Of a stretch of 64,000 bases of DNA, positions 18,298 through 28,065 are shown one piece after another. Made by a program: the position numbers and the translations under genes. Positions within the stretch are counted from its first letter, which is position 1, and each line of letters begins with the position of its first letter. Below the pieces are notes generated by a model. The model had not been told where the DNA came from and searched no databases. It saw nothing but the letters and a program-made list of their open reading frames with translations. The stretch is taken from NCBI RefSeq assembly GCF_036549475.1, contig NZ_JAZHLI010000017.1:1-64000 (forward strand), read 5' to 3'. Origin of the DNA: Aurantimonas sp036549475. GTDB taxonomy: Bacteria; Pseudomonadota; Alphaproteobacteria; Rhizobiales; Rhizobiaceae.

Positions 18298-20940
18298 CTA
18301 CGTCCTGGCGAGGTCGGCTTGGGTCGGAAAGCTGCGTCCCTTGAGGCGTTCGGTCGTGCCCTCGATGTCGTCGACGAGAAGAAGCAGGAAGTCACCGGCC
18401 TGCGCCGCGCTGATCGCCTTCGCCACGGCCTCCTGTTCGCTCAGGATCGTCTCGACATGAGCCGGCGTTCCGGCGCCCGCGGCGCCATCGTGGATCAGTT
18501 TTGCCGTCTCGCCAGTCTGTCTCCCGCGGGCATCGGTTTCATAGACGTAGATCTGATCGCACATGCGGGCGAGTTGTGCGCCCAGCGCCGCAAGGTCTTC
18601 GTCCCGGCGATTTCCCGGGGCGGTGGCGACACCGATCTTGCGCTGCGTTGCCAGTCCATTGACGAGCGGTTCGAGTGCCTGAAGCGCGGGGACGTTGTGG
18701 CCGTAGTCGATCAGACACTTCACCCCGTCCGCCTCGAAATAGTTCGTACGGCCCGGCATCTGTGCCGGCGTCGGGTGGAAGGTCAGCAGTCCGGCGCGGA
18801 TATCATCAATTTCGATCCCGTGCGCAATGGCGGCGCCTGCCGCGGCCATCGCATTCTGAACGTTGAACGGCGCATGGCCCTCGAAGGCGATCGGAACGTC
18901 GTTGACCTCGACGATCTCGACCGTGACCTTGCCGCGCAACAGCACGATCTTCCCGTTCTTCACGGTCAGCACCATGCCCAGATTGCCGAGATGCTCGCTC
19001 AAGGCGGGATTGTCGGGATTCATCGTGAAGTAGATGATCTCGCCACGCGCCCAGTAAGTGCCGTGCTCCATGACCATCGGATCGTCGGCATTGAGGACGC
19101 AGTAGCCGCCATCCTGTTTGACCGCGTCGACGACGACGGTCTTGCAGCGCGCCAGTTCCTCGAGCGTGTGGATCTCGCGCTCACCCAGATGGTCCGAGGC
19201 GATGTTCAGCAGGACACCGACGTCGCATTCGTCGAAGCCGAGGCCACGGCGCATGATGCCGCCGCGCGCGACTTCGAGCACGGCATGCTGAACAGTCGGC
19301 TCGCGCAGCACCGCCAGTGCTGCGGCGGGCCCGGAATAGTCGCCGCGCAGAATCACGTTGTTGTCGATCTCGACCGTCCCGGTGCAGCCCATGCCGACCG
19401 AGTGGCCCGCCTGCCGCAGGATATGCGTGGTCAGACGCGTCGTCGTTGTCTTCCCGTTGGTTCCGGTGATCGCCGTGATCGGAATGCGGCCGTTGTCGGT
19501 CGGATCGGGGAAGAGCATGTCGACCACACACTGCCCCACCGGACGGGGCGTGCCGTGAGTGGGCGCCATGTGCATGCGAAAGCCAGGGCCGGCATTGACT
19601 TCGACCACGCCTGCCGATTGCTTATCCAGCGGCACCGACAGGGTCTCTGCCAGAAGGTCGATGCCGATGATGTCGAGCCCGACGAGCCGGCCGATCCGCT
19701 CCATGGCGAACTTCACCTCCGGGTGCACCTCGTCGGTCAGGTCGGTTGCGGTGCCGCCGGTGGAGATGTTGGCCGTCGACTTCAGTAACGCGATTTCCCC
19801 CTGAGGCAGCACGGTGTCGAGCCTGTGACCGGCCTGCTCCAGCATCCGGTGGGTCTGGACGTCGACGTCGATCTGGGTCAGCAGGTTCTCGTGTCCGACG
19901 CCACGGCGCGGGTCCGAGTTCTCGATGTCGATCAACTGCTGGATCGTGTTCTTGCCATCACCGGTCACATGGGCTGGCCGCCGCCGCGCCGCGGCAACCA
20001 GCTTGCCGCCGATCACCAGCATCCGATGGTCTTCGCCCTTGATGTAGCTTTCCACGATCACTGCGCCCGACGAGTCGCGCACACGGGCGAGGGCCGCCTC
20101 GAAGCCGGCCTTGAGGTCTTCCGCATTGGCGATGTCGGTGGTCACGCCACGACCGTGATTGCCGGAGAGCGGCTTGGTCACGACGGGCCACCCGATCCAG
20201 TCGGCGGCCTCCTGCGCATCCTCCACCGAATAGCAGACCTGCCCACGCGGGACAGGTACGCCTGCATCGCTCAGGATCTGCTTCGTCCATTCCTTGTCAT
20301 CGGCGATCGAGTGTCCGATGATGGCCGACGCATCCGTCACGGTCGCCTGAAAGCGGCGCTGCTTCACGCCGTGGCCCAGCTGGGTGTAGCTCGTGCCTTC
20401 GGTCAGGTTGTTGGCCGGAATGTTGCGCGCCCTCGCGGCGTCGACGATCGATCCCGTCGACGGGCCAAGCGCATGTGCGTCGCGAACCTCTTTCAGTTTG
20501 CTGAGGATTCCTGCGAGGTCCACGTCCTTGTTGTCGTAAAGGTTGCGGACGATCCTGACTGCTGCCTCGCCTGCGGCAAGACCCGTCGCCTCGTCGCGAT
20601 AGCGATAGACAACATTGTAGATTCCCTTTTCGTAGCTATCGACGGTTTTGCCGTAGCCCACCGAAAAGCCGACAAGGTTCTGCAGCTCGATCGCAAGATG
20701 CTCGACCATATGGCCGGCGAAGGTGCCGTTCCGCACGCGCTGGAGAAAGCCGCCAGGCTCCCCCACGGAGCAACGATGTTCGTGGATGGATGGAATCAGC
20801 GTCTCAAGGCGTTCGGCGATGCCAGGAACCTTGTCGCTTGGCTTCCGCTCGAGATCCTCGATGTCCAGCCGCATGTAGATCGCACGATAGCGGCTGTAGT
20901 AATTCGGGCCCCTGAGGGCCCGCTGTTCAAGTATCTGCAA
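18298..20940 (-). CDS. cphA: cyanophycin synthetase
   Basis: Makes multi-L-arginyl-poly-L-aspartate by alternating ATP-dependent addition of Asp to the backbone and Arg to side chains. 880 aa with the three-part CphA architecture: an N-terminal domain (1-160), an ATP-grasp domain (about 215-485; WPVVTKPLSGNHGRGVTTDI, GVVEVNAGPGFRMHMAP) and a Mur-ligase-like domain with P-loop GTNGKTTTTR beginning at residue 493, followed by ARGGIMRRGLGF and DYGHNVPAL. All signature motifs look intact and the length is typical of CphA1. It overlaps the end of cphB by 14 bp, so the two are cotranscribed and coupled. Product: an intracellular nitrogen/carbon/energy granule. Confidence 0.97.
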   Translation of the reverse strand: MQILEQRALRGPNYYSRYRAIYMRLDIEDLERKPSDKVPGIAERLETLIPSIHEHRCSVGEPGGFLQRVRNGTFAGHMVEHLAIELQNLVGFSVGYGKTVDSYEKGIYNVVYRYRDEATGLAAGEAAVRIVRNLYDNKDVDLAGILSKLKEVRDAHALGPSTGSIVDAARARNIPANNLTEGTSYTQLGHGVKQRRFQATVTDASAIIGHSIADDKEWTKQILSDAGVPVPRGQVCYSVEDAQEAADWIGWPVVTKPLSGNHGRGVTTDIANAEDLKAGFEAALARVRDSSGAVIVESYIKGEDHRMLVIGGKLVAAARRRPAHVTGDGKNTIQQLIDIENSDPRRGVGHENLLTQIDVDVQTHRMLEQAGHRLDTVLPQGEIALLKSTANISTGGTATDLTDEVHPEVKFAMERIGRLVGLDIIGIDLLAETLSVPLDKQSAGVVEVNAGPGFRMHMAPTHGTPRPVGQCVVDMLFPDPTDNGRIPITAITGTNGKTTTTRLTTHILRQAGHSVGMGCTGTVEIDNNVILRGDYSGPAAALAVLREPTVQHAVLEVARGGIMRRGLGFDECDVGVLLNIASDHLGEREIHTLEELARCKTVVVDAVKQDGGYCVLNADDPMVMEHGTYWARGEIIYFTMNPDNPALSEHLGNLGMVLTVKNGKIVLLRGKVTVEIVEVNDVPIAFEGHAPFNVQNAMAAAGAAIAHGIEIDDIRAGLLTFHPTPAQMPGRTNYFEADGVKCLIDYGHNVPALQALEPLVNGLATQRKIGVATAPGNRRDEDLAALGAQLARMCDQIYVYETDARGRQTGETAKLIHDGAAGAGTPAHVETILSEQEAVAKAISAAQAGDFLLLLVDDIEGTTERLKGRSFPTQADLART

Positions 20941-21781
20941 TTAACAACTCCGGGCTTTCGGCCCTGAGGTCGTCAGGGGTCAGGACCCGCCGATCGGAAA
21001 GAGAGTAACCATAGCCATCGACCAGCGCATGCATGATGACGTTCTGGACGCTTACCGCCTCACCGTCATTTAAATCAAAGACATTGGACCCGGTTATCCG
21101 CGAACTGTCAACCAAGACCACGTGACCCGGCCCGAAAGCGCGGAGCCTGTCGCCCTGGAACAGCACGGCGGCATCCTCACCCAGACCGACCCCGACATAT
21201 TCGGGATTCGTGGTGCCGACTTCCATGAGCCGGGAAAACCGACCGCGCTCAAGAAAATGCGTGTCGATGATGACACCTTCGACAAAACCGAAGCCGGCGC
21301 TCATCTTGACCGCACCCTTGCGCAGTGAATCGTCGGCCGGTCCGCCGTAGATCATGGTCGCCGCCTGGCAGGCGGCGCCGGCGCTCGTGCCCGCGACGAC
21401 GGCACCGTCCATGCGGCGCTGGCGAATTTCGCGGAGTGCGAGCGAGCCGCCGAATATGCTCGTCAGCCGCATCTGGTCGCCGCCCGAAATGAAAATCACG
21501 TCGCTGCGGCGGATCATCTCGATGAACGCCGGATCCTGCGCATCCTCCCGCTCCCGCACCCGAACATCGAGCACCTCGGATGCACCGATCGCAAGAAAAA
21601 CGTCGTGGTAGGCGGCGAACACATCGTCGGGAATGCTGCTTGCGGTTGTGATCACGCCGATGACGGGCGATCTTGCCGCCGAAAGCGAAATGACCTCCCG
21701 GAGGATGTCCGCACGCGACGATTTATCCTCGGCGCCGCCAATAGCTACGAGGGCTCCAGGCGGCGTGGCTATTCCAGGCAT
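20927..21781 (-). CDS. cphB: cyanophycinase
   Basis: Peptidase S51 family exo-hydrolase that releases beta-Asp-Arg dipeptides from cyanophycin. 284 aa. The nucleophile elbow is GTSAGA with S133, preceded by ISGGDQMRLTSIFGG. Downstream GLGEDAAVLFQGDRLRAFG is the conserved C-terminal strand pair. There is no signal peptide, so this is the intracellular type that mobilises stored polymer. It is the first gene of the leftward operon cphB-cphA-ATP-grasp-CocE and is divergent from the isoaspartyl peptidase at 21966 with 184 bp between. The Shine-Dalgarno is weak (AGGGA about 14 nt upstream), so the true start could be slightly different. Confidence 0.96.
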   Translation of the reverse strand: MPGIATPPGALVAIGGAEDKSSRADILREVISLSAARSPVIGVITTASSIPDDVFAAYHDVFLAIGASEVLDVRVREREDAQDPAFIEMIRRSDVIFISGGDQMRLTSIFGGSLALREIRQRRMDGAVVAGTSAGAACQAATMIYGGPADDSLRKGAVKMSAGFGFVEGVIIDTHFLERGRFSRLMEVGTTNPEYVGVGLGEDAAVLFQGDRLRAFGPGHVVLVDSSRITGSNVFDLNDGEAVSVQNVIMHALVDGYGYSLSDRRVLTPDDLRAESPELLIADT

Positions 21782-21965
21782 TTGAACTCGATTTCCCTGA
21801 TCACGTAAAAGTCTCTATGCTGGCGCATTCGCACCATCTGCAGAAGCTGCGAAACCCGTCTTGCGTTCGTTTTGCCGCCGATTGCCGGGATTGCCAAAAA
21901 TTATCGTCCTATTGCGGCGCAGTATGCGGTGCGGCAAGAACTAGCCGCTATTTGACGGGATCTCC

Positions 21966-22892
21966 ATGACAAACTGTTTTTCGCTGGCGATCCATGGCGG
22001 CGCCGGCGTTCCTCCACATGCGCAGATGACTGCCGACCGCGAGGGCGAGTGCAATCGCGCGCTCGAACGCGTCCTGGCGATGGCCGAAGCGATTCTGCGC
22101 GGCGGCGGCGCCGCGCTCGACGCCGTGACGGAGGCGGTCTGCGCGCTCGAGGACGAACCGCTGTTCAATGCTGGTCGAGGCGCTGTCTTCACGGTTGCCG
22201 GTACCCATGAAATGGATGCGGCGATCATGGATGGTCGCGGCTGCAGGGCCGGCGCCGTCGCCGGCATCTGCGGGCCGCGCAACCCTGTGCGTCTCGCACG
22301 GAGCGTGATGGAGCATACCGACTGTGTGCTGATGATCGGCGATGGCGCGCATGCGCTGGGTCGAGACACCGGCATCGTTTTCGAAGAGTCCGACTATTTC
22401 TTCACGCAGGAACGATGGGATGCGCTGCAGGAAACGCTCCGCCTCCGGACATCGGGGGTTCGCGACGAGGACCAGTCCCGGCGCCACGGAACCGTGGGGG
22501 CAGTGGCGCTTGATCGAAACGGAAATCTGGCGGCTGCGACATCGACCGGCGGGATGACCGGCAAGCGCAAGGGCCGGGTCGGGGACAGCCCCATCATCGG
22601 TGCCGGAACATTCGCCAGCAATGAGAGCTGTGCGGTCTCTGCCACCGGGGATGGCGAAATCTTCCTGCGCCTTTCCGTCGCCCACGAGATCGATGCCCGG
22701 CTGCGATTGTGCGGTGAAGCGCTCGATACGGCGGCAAAGCGTGTCGTGCTGTCGGATCTGGCAGCCCTCGGTGGCTCCGGCGGGCTTATTGCGGTGAGCC
22801 GGACGGGTGACGTTTCCCTGCCGTTCAATTCCGATGGCATGTATCGCGGCTGGAGCATCGAGAACGGCTCCCGAGGCACCGGCGTCTACTGA
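21966..22892 (+). CDS. iaaA: isoaspartyl peptidase / plant-type L-asparaginase
   Basis: Ntn-hydrolase that splits isoaspartyl dipeptides; here it would hydrolyse the beta-Asp-Arg freed by CphB to Asp and Arg, completing cyanophycin breakdown. 308 aa; N-terminal LAIHGGAG, LFNAGRGAVF with the conserved Asn/Gly loop, and the autocleavage site HGTVGAVALD with nucleophile T176. The downstream ATSTGGMTGKRKGRVGDSPI binding segment is complete. It should mature by cleavage before T176 into alpha and beta chains. It is divergent from cphB and shares its promoter region, supporting coordinated use. GGGATCTCC precedes the ATG. Confidence 0.94.
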   Translation: MTNCFSLAIHGGAGVPPHAQMTADREGECNRALERVLAMAEAILRGGGAALDAVTEAVCALEDEPLFNAGRGAVFTVAGTHEMDAAIMDGRGCRAGAVAGICGPRNPVRLARSVMEHTDCVLMIGDGAHALGRDTGIVFEESDYFFTQERWDALQETLRLRTSGVRDEDQSRRHGTVGAVALDRNGNLAAATSTGGMTGKRKGRVGDSPIIGAGTFASNESCAVSATGDGEIFLRLSVAHEIDARLRLCGEALDTAAKRVVLSDLAALGGSGGLIAVSRTGDVSLPFNSDGMYRGWSIENGSRGTGVY

Positions 22893-23182
22893 GCGCGACT
22901 CACCTGACGATCTGATCGAAGAGGCAATCAACTCGGCGGATTACGATAGCCCGGCCTTGGCTCGCCGGCCACCAGGGTTGGGCTAGGCCCTCATTGGAAT
23001 TGCCCCGCGGAAATGGTGAACTGCACATCCGTGCTGCGCCGGGTAACCCAGACTAAAGGCAGCGCTGAAGAGACGGACCTTCATTCACGCGATGCGGACG
23101 TCTTTTCCGCTGCGGCTATGGCCTGAATGGTGACGTTTGGCCGGCGGTTGCCCCCGAAAGCAGCCGGTCCCCGCTAGCTTCC

Positions 23183-23500
23183 CTACTTGGTTGCGGAATG
23201 ATAGTCCGCAGGCTTCTTGGCGACCCATTTCACGAAGCGTGCGACCGCCTCGTTGTCCGTCAGGGGCGTGCCGCTTTCGGCGTGGCGGACCAGTTCGCTC
23301 GCCGTGAAGTTGGCGTCGATCGTCTCGCGGCAGATGGGATGGACGGGAACGGTGTCACGACCGCCCCGGCTCTTGGGGATCGGGTGGAAGCGGTCCACGG
23401 TCTCGCCCAGCAAACGGCCACACAGCCAGCATGGCTCCGCAGGCGCGGCATCGGTCGCCTCCTTTTCGAGCCAACTCGTATCCCGAATTTTTCGCGCCAT
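23183..23500 (-). CDS. small HNH-type zinc/nuclease-fold protein
   Basis: 105 aa from ATG 23500, chosen because AGGAG lies 7 nt upstream; an in-frame extension to 23536 lacks this. The core CWLCGRLLGETVDRFHPIPK followed by DTVPVHPICRETIDANFT resembles a minimal HNH/beta-beta-alpha-metal fold: a CxxC pair, a histidine, then HxxC with the Asn-containing helix. Proteins of this type are often annotated as HNH endonuclease. It is a single gene with no evident operon, isolated between the cyanophycin locus and the KaiC operon. Nuclease activity is unproven. Confidence 0.65.
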   Translation of the reverse strand: MARKIRDTSWLEKEATDAAPAEPCWLCGRLLGETVDRFHPIPKSRGGRDTVPVHPICRETIDANFTASELVRHAESGTPLTDNEAVARFVKWVAKKPADYHSATK

Positions 23501-24243
23501 CTGGCAGCTCCTGTCGCGCAGAACTCGGTGCGGCATTGGGCCGAACCGCTATCTGCATTCGGCGCGACTGATGGGCCGACATCACGCGGTCGGTCAAGTC
23601 TCGGCGCTCTGACGGTATGGAACGCCGGCTACTTGAGTGATCTGTCGACGCTGCTTTTGCCGCCTCAGCGGGAGTGATCAACGCACGGCTTCACGACTCC
23701 CACAATGAGCTTGCGCCCTTGCAGCACGGTCGCGAACGCGCTGGAGTCAGACCGACCGCTTCCCATACCGGCCAGCTTTCAGAACAGTCGCTACAACAGC
23801 TCCGAAGCGACCGTTGATACGACAAGGGAGCCGGTAGCCAAACCGTGCAGATCTGTGCTGTCTGCAAGCGTCAATGCATCGTCAAAGTCTGCACCGAGAG
23901 AACGAACCGTGCTCTCCATCTTGGCATGCTCCCGCAGCATCTGCCCATCACGCAGATTGCCGGTCGTCGTCTAGATGATCGATGACGTGGTTCGCCACAC
24001 GACCTGTGGTGTCTTTACAGTCGCCCCTTTCCAATCCGGAGGTTCTGTGTCTGGCAACCATGACGCGACGAATTACTCACCAGAGCGCAGTGATTATACC
24101 GGTTTGATCAAACGACACTGCGCAGTGGGAACGTTCGAGGGGCGTTGGGAGTTTGTGGTGCGGCTGAAGGACATGAACATGCTTGCACGGATACCGAAAT
24201 CATCGACTTGCGGGGAACAGGGCGTCGGTGGTTGGAGGAACGT
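23501..24243. other. intergenic stretch upstream of the KaiC-like gene
   Basis: About 740 bp. All open frames here are short and atypical. It should hold promoters for the leftward HNH gene and the rightward KaiC operon, but I cannot name convincing -35/-10 pairs. No repeat or RNA gene was seen. Confidence 0.45.
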
Positions 24244-25755
24244 ATGAACAGTGATGGCGTGCGGACCATGGCCCGGACCGGTGTTCCGGGTCTCGACGAC
24301 ATTCTCTCGGGCGGCCTGTCGACTGGTCACGTCTTCCTGCTGGAGGGAAACCCCGGCACGGGCAAGACGACGGTTGCGCTCCGCTTCCTGCTGACCGGGG
24401 CTGAAGAGGGGGAGAAGGGGCTGTACATTACCCTGTCGGAGACAGACAGGGAGCTGCGGGAGGGTGCGAGATCGCACGGGTGGACGATCGGCGAGAACAT
24501 CGACGTCTTCGAACTCGTGCCGCCGGAGGCTCTCCTCGACGCCGACCGCGAGCAGAGCCTGCTCTACTCCTCCGACCTGGAGCTGGGGGAAGCGACCAAG
24601 TCGATCTTCGAGGCTTTCGAGCGCGTCAAGCCCGCCCGCGTGGTGCTCGACAGCCTGTCCGAGATTCGCCTCCTCGCCCAGAGCTCGCTGCGCTATCGTC
24701 GCCAGATTCTCGCCATGAAGCACTATTTCGCCCGCCATGGCGCGACGGTCCTCCTCTTGGACGACCTGACCTCCGAGGCGATGGACCGGACCGTTCACAG
24801 CGTCGCTCACGGCGTCATCAAGCTCGAGGAACTTGCCCCGGACTACGGGGCGGAGCGACGGCGTCTGCGCGTCATGAAGTATCGCGGCCAGGGCTTTCGC
24901 GGTGGCTATCACGACTTCACCATCCGCGGCGGACGCGGCGTGGAAGTCTATCCGCGTCTCGTGGCGGCCGAGCACAAGACGGGTTTTGCCCGCACGCGGA
25001 CGACCAGCGACATCACCGAGCTCGATGCGTTGCTTGGCGGCGGTATCGAGCAGGGGTCGAGCGCGCTGATCCTCGGGCCGGCGGGGACGGGCAAGAGCAC
25101 CTTCGCCTTCCAGTTTGTTGCCGCCGCCGTGGCACGGGGCGAGCGGGCGTCCATCTTCGTGTTCGACGAGGAACTCGGGCTGCTCTTCGAACGCACCAAG
25201 GGTCTGGGCTTCGATTTCGAACACATGCGGAATGCCGGTCTGCTTCACATCGAACAGGTCGACGCGGCCGAGCTGTCGCCTGGCGAGTTCGCCCACCGCG
25301 TTCGCACGCGTGTCGATCAGGCCCAGGCCAAGACCGTGGTCATTGACAGCCTGACCGGCTATCAGGCCTCGATGCCGGACGAGAAGGCCCTTGTCCTGCA
25401 CGTGCATGAGCTGTTGCAATATCTGAACCGACAGGGCGCGACGACATTCCTGACCCTGGCCCAGCACGGTCTCGTCGGGGACATGAAATCCCCCGTCGAT
25501 GTCACCTACATCGCCGACACCGTGATCCTGCTGCGCTACTTCGAAGCGCTGGGTACCGTCCGTCGCGCGGTATCGGTGATCAAGAAGCGCTCCGGGCGGC
25601 ATGAGGACACCATCCGGGAATACCATATCGGCAAGGGTGGCCTGAACCTCGGCGAGCCGATCAAGAACTTCCAGGGTGTCCTGCGCGGTGTTCCGGTCTT
25701 CGTCGAAGATCTGCGCCCCGTACCGGTTCGATCGGCATCAGAAGCAGGCACCTGA
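24244..25755 (+). CDS. KaiC-like dual RecA-fold ATPase
   Basis: 503 aa from ATG 24244, which follows GGAGGAACGT; an upstream extension to 24145 has unnatural composition. Two tandem KaiC domains are visible. Domain I has FLLEGNPGTGKTTVALRF (Lys 41) and only a single Glu in LYITLSETDRE. Domain II (from about residue 250) has ALILGPAGTGKSTFAFQF near 280 and the paired-Glu IFVFDEELGLL, the usual catalytic arrangement. No kaiA/kaiB gene accompanies it, so it is not a circadian clock set. In many proteobacteria such KaiC homologues pair with a sensor kinase, as here: a kinase reading frame begins 1-2 nt after its stop. Likely a signal-modulating ATPase. Confidence 0.9.
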   Translation: MNSDGVRTMARTGVPGLDDILSGGLSTGHVFLLEGNPGTGKTTVALRFLLTGAEEGEKGLYITLSETDRELREGARSHGWTIGENIDVFELVPPEALLDADREQSLLYSSDLELGEATKSIFEAFERVKPARVVLDSLSEIRLLAQSSLRYRRQILAMKHYFARHGATVLLLDDLTSEAMDRTVHSVAHGVIKLEELAPDYGAERRRLRVMKYRGQGFRGGYHDFTIRGGRGVEVYPRLVAAEHKTGFARTRTTSDITELDALLGGGIEQGSSALILGPAGTGKSTFAFQFVAAAVARGERASIFVFDEELGLLFERTKGLGFDFEHMRNAGLLHIEQVDAAELSPGEFAHRVRTRVDQAQAKTVVIDSLTGYQASMPDEKALVLHVHELLQYLNRQGATTFLTLAQHGLVGDMKSPVDVTYIADTVILLRYFEALGTVRRAVSVIKKRSGRHEDTIREYHIGKGGLNLGEPIKNFQGVLRGVPVFVEDLRPVPVRSASEAGT

Positions 25756-25756
25756 C

Positions 25757-27788
25757 TTGAGCGACCCGTTGGTTCTGATCCTCGCGCCCCGGGGACGCGA
25801 TGCACAGCTCGCCGCAGCCTTGTTGCGCGAGTGCGGACTGGAGTCCCTGATCTGCTGCGATCTTCCTGCCCTTGCCGATCGGATTGGCGATGCCGCCAGC
25901 TTCGCGATCGTGACGGAGGAGGCCCTGCGTGCGGCCGACCTTCGCGATCTGTCGGCCCGCCTCGACGCGCAGCCGGCCTGGTCGGACTTCCAGTTCATCG
26001 TTCTGACGCAACACGCGAGCGGGCCGGAGCGCAACCCCGCCGCGGCCCGGCTCTCGCAGGTGCTGCGAAACGTCTCGTTCCTGGAACGGCCGTTTCATCC
26101 GACCACCTTCGTCAGCCTGGCGATCACCGCCGCGCGCGCGCAAGCGTCAGTTCGAGATCCGTGCGCGCATCGAGGAGCTTCACGAAGGCGAGCAGCGCCT
26201 GCGCACGGCACTTCTGGCCGGCAGGCTGGGATCGTGGGAACTCGACCTGTCGACCTTGCGCCTCGACGTCACGGACACGTGCAAGGCCGTCTTCGGCTAC
26301 GGTCCGGACGAGCATTTCGGCTATGACGACCTCCTGGGACGGATCCATCCCGACGATCGAGCGCGCATGCAGTCTGCGGTGGAAGAGAGCATCGCGTCGG
26401 GCGCGGACTCCACCATCGAGTACCGCACACTCTGGCGCGATGGCTCGGCACACTGGGTGGCGATCAACGGCCGGATCGTTCGCGATCGCGACGGTCGCAC
26501 GGTCAAGCTTGTCGGGGTGTCCGCCGACATCACCGACCGCAAGGCGGCCGAGGAACATCTGCAACGCCTCAACGAGACGCTCGAGGCACGGGTCGCCGAT
26601 CGCACGGCCGAGCTCGAGGCGGCACACCGGACCGTCGTCGCAGAGGTCGAACAGCGCGAGCGGACCGAGACGCTTCTTCGACAATCCCAGAAGATGGAGG
26701 CGATCGGGCAGCTGACGGGCGGCATCGCGCACGACTTCAACAATCTGCTGATGGCGGTCATCGGCAACCTCGGCCTCCTGCGCAAACACGTGCCCGAGAA
26801 CCCCCGTGCGGTTCGCCTTATCGATGGGGCCCTGAAGGGGGCGGAGCGCGGAGCCGCTCTGACCCAGCGCCTGCTGGCCTTCGCGCGTCGTCAGGAGCTT
26901 GTCGTCGAGCCGAGGAACCTGGCGGAACTCGTGACGGGGATGACCGACCTGCTCGAGCGTTCCCTTGGGGACAGCATCGAGTTGCGCCTCGAACTGGCCA
27001 GTGAACCGTCGGTCGCGATGGTCGACGCCAATCAGCTGGAGCTCGCCATCCTGAACCTGGTCGTCAATGCGCGCGATGCGATGCCGAATGGCGGCGAATT
27101 GCTGGTCCGCATCGACCATGCCCAAGGCAATGGCGATCTCGCGCCGCGCGATTACGTGCGGCTGACCGTTTTCGACACGGGGCAGGGCATGAGCGCGGAG
27201 ACCTTGAAGAAGGCGACCGAACCGTTCTTCTCGACCAAGGGCGTGGGCAAGGGAACGGGGCTCGGCCTGTCGATGATCCATGGCCTCGCCGTCCAGCTCA
27301 ACGGCGACCTGCGCCTGACGAGCAGCGTCGGCAAGGGCACGCAGGCGGAGCTCTGGCTGCCGGCGGCAACCCAGACCATGGCCCCGAAACTGGAGTATGC
27401 TCCCGCCATCGTCGAGGCGGCTTCTGCAGACCCGATCCGCGCGCGGATCCTGGCTGTGGACGACGATGCGCTGATCGCGATGAGCACGGTCGACATGCTG
27501 GAAGACCTCGGCCACGAAGTCGTCGAGGCAAATTCGGGGGCGCAAGCCCTGGAGCTGCTGGGGAACGGCCAGTCCTTCGACCTGATGATCACCGATTTTT
27601 CGATGCCGCGCATGAATGGGGCGGAACTTGCCGTGGCAGCACGTGCCGTGAGGCCCGATCTCCCGATCCTGCTGGCGACCGGCTATGCGGAGCTTCCGAC
27701 AGGGGAGCGGCTGGGGTTGCCGCGGCTCGGCAAGCCCTACAACCAGGACCAGTTGGCAGCCGAGATCCGGAAGCTGCTGGCCGGGTGA
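25757..27788 (+). CDS. hybrid sensor histidine kinase partner of KaiC, frame interrupted
   Basis: A probable TTG start at 25757 directly follows the KaiC stop. Frame one gives a receiver-like domain (PLVLILAPRGRDAQLAAALL to VSLAITAARA). At the CG repeat 26130-26141 the frame is lost; one base out, reading resumes as KRQFEIRARIEELHEGEQRL, then a PAS domain (about 26220-26550), a coiled coil, the H-box GIAHDFNNLLMAVIGNL, the N-box NLVVNARDAM, GTGLGLSMIHGL, and a C-terminal receiver with phosphoacceptor Asp in LMITDFSMP. No ATG/GTG/TTG exists in the second frame until TTG 26256 inside the PAS domain, so a 2-nt loss in the repeat (mutation or assembly error) is likelier than two genes. The catalytic core itself is complete. 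Confidence 0.75.
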
Positions 27789-28065
27789 CAGCAGTTCCGC
27801 GGCTGCATTCGAGGTGTCATGGACACGCCCCTCCGCCGGATCAATCCGGGGGCATGTCCGCAAACGACGGAACACATTACGCAGATCGTGACCCGATGAC
27901 TCGGATTCCGCCGTGCGGTTGCCGCCTGCGCGGCTCGCCAACGCGGTGCTGACGTCCTCGCAGGCGCTGCCAGGCCGCGATGATCCGCTCATGGAAACGA
28001 AGTTGTGGCGACGGCGATATTCTCCATACGCCGTCTCGGTCGTGTCGATCTCGGGTATCGATCCC

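Noticed and set aside
17989..19788. 599-codon plus-strand frame over cphA
   Set aside because: Antisense of cyanophycin synthetase with no family motif and no start signal.
24127..24150. GGAAC upstream of the KaiC-like gene as a stress sigma-factor (EcfG) promoter
   Set aside because: No CGTT at the required 16-17 bp spacing.
24094..25626. 510-codon minus-strand frame over the KaiC-like gene
   Set aside because: Antisense shadow lacking any motif; the plus strand has two P-loops.
26124..27992. 622-codon minus-strand frame over the histidine kinase
   Set aside because: Mirror of the kinase; the sense strand carries the H, N and receiver motifs.
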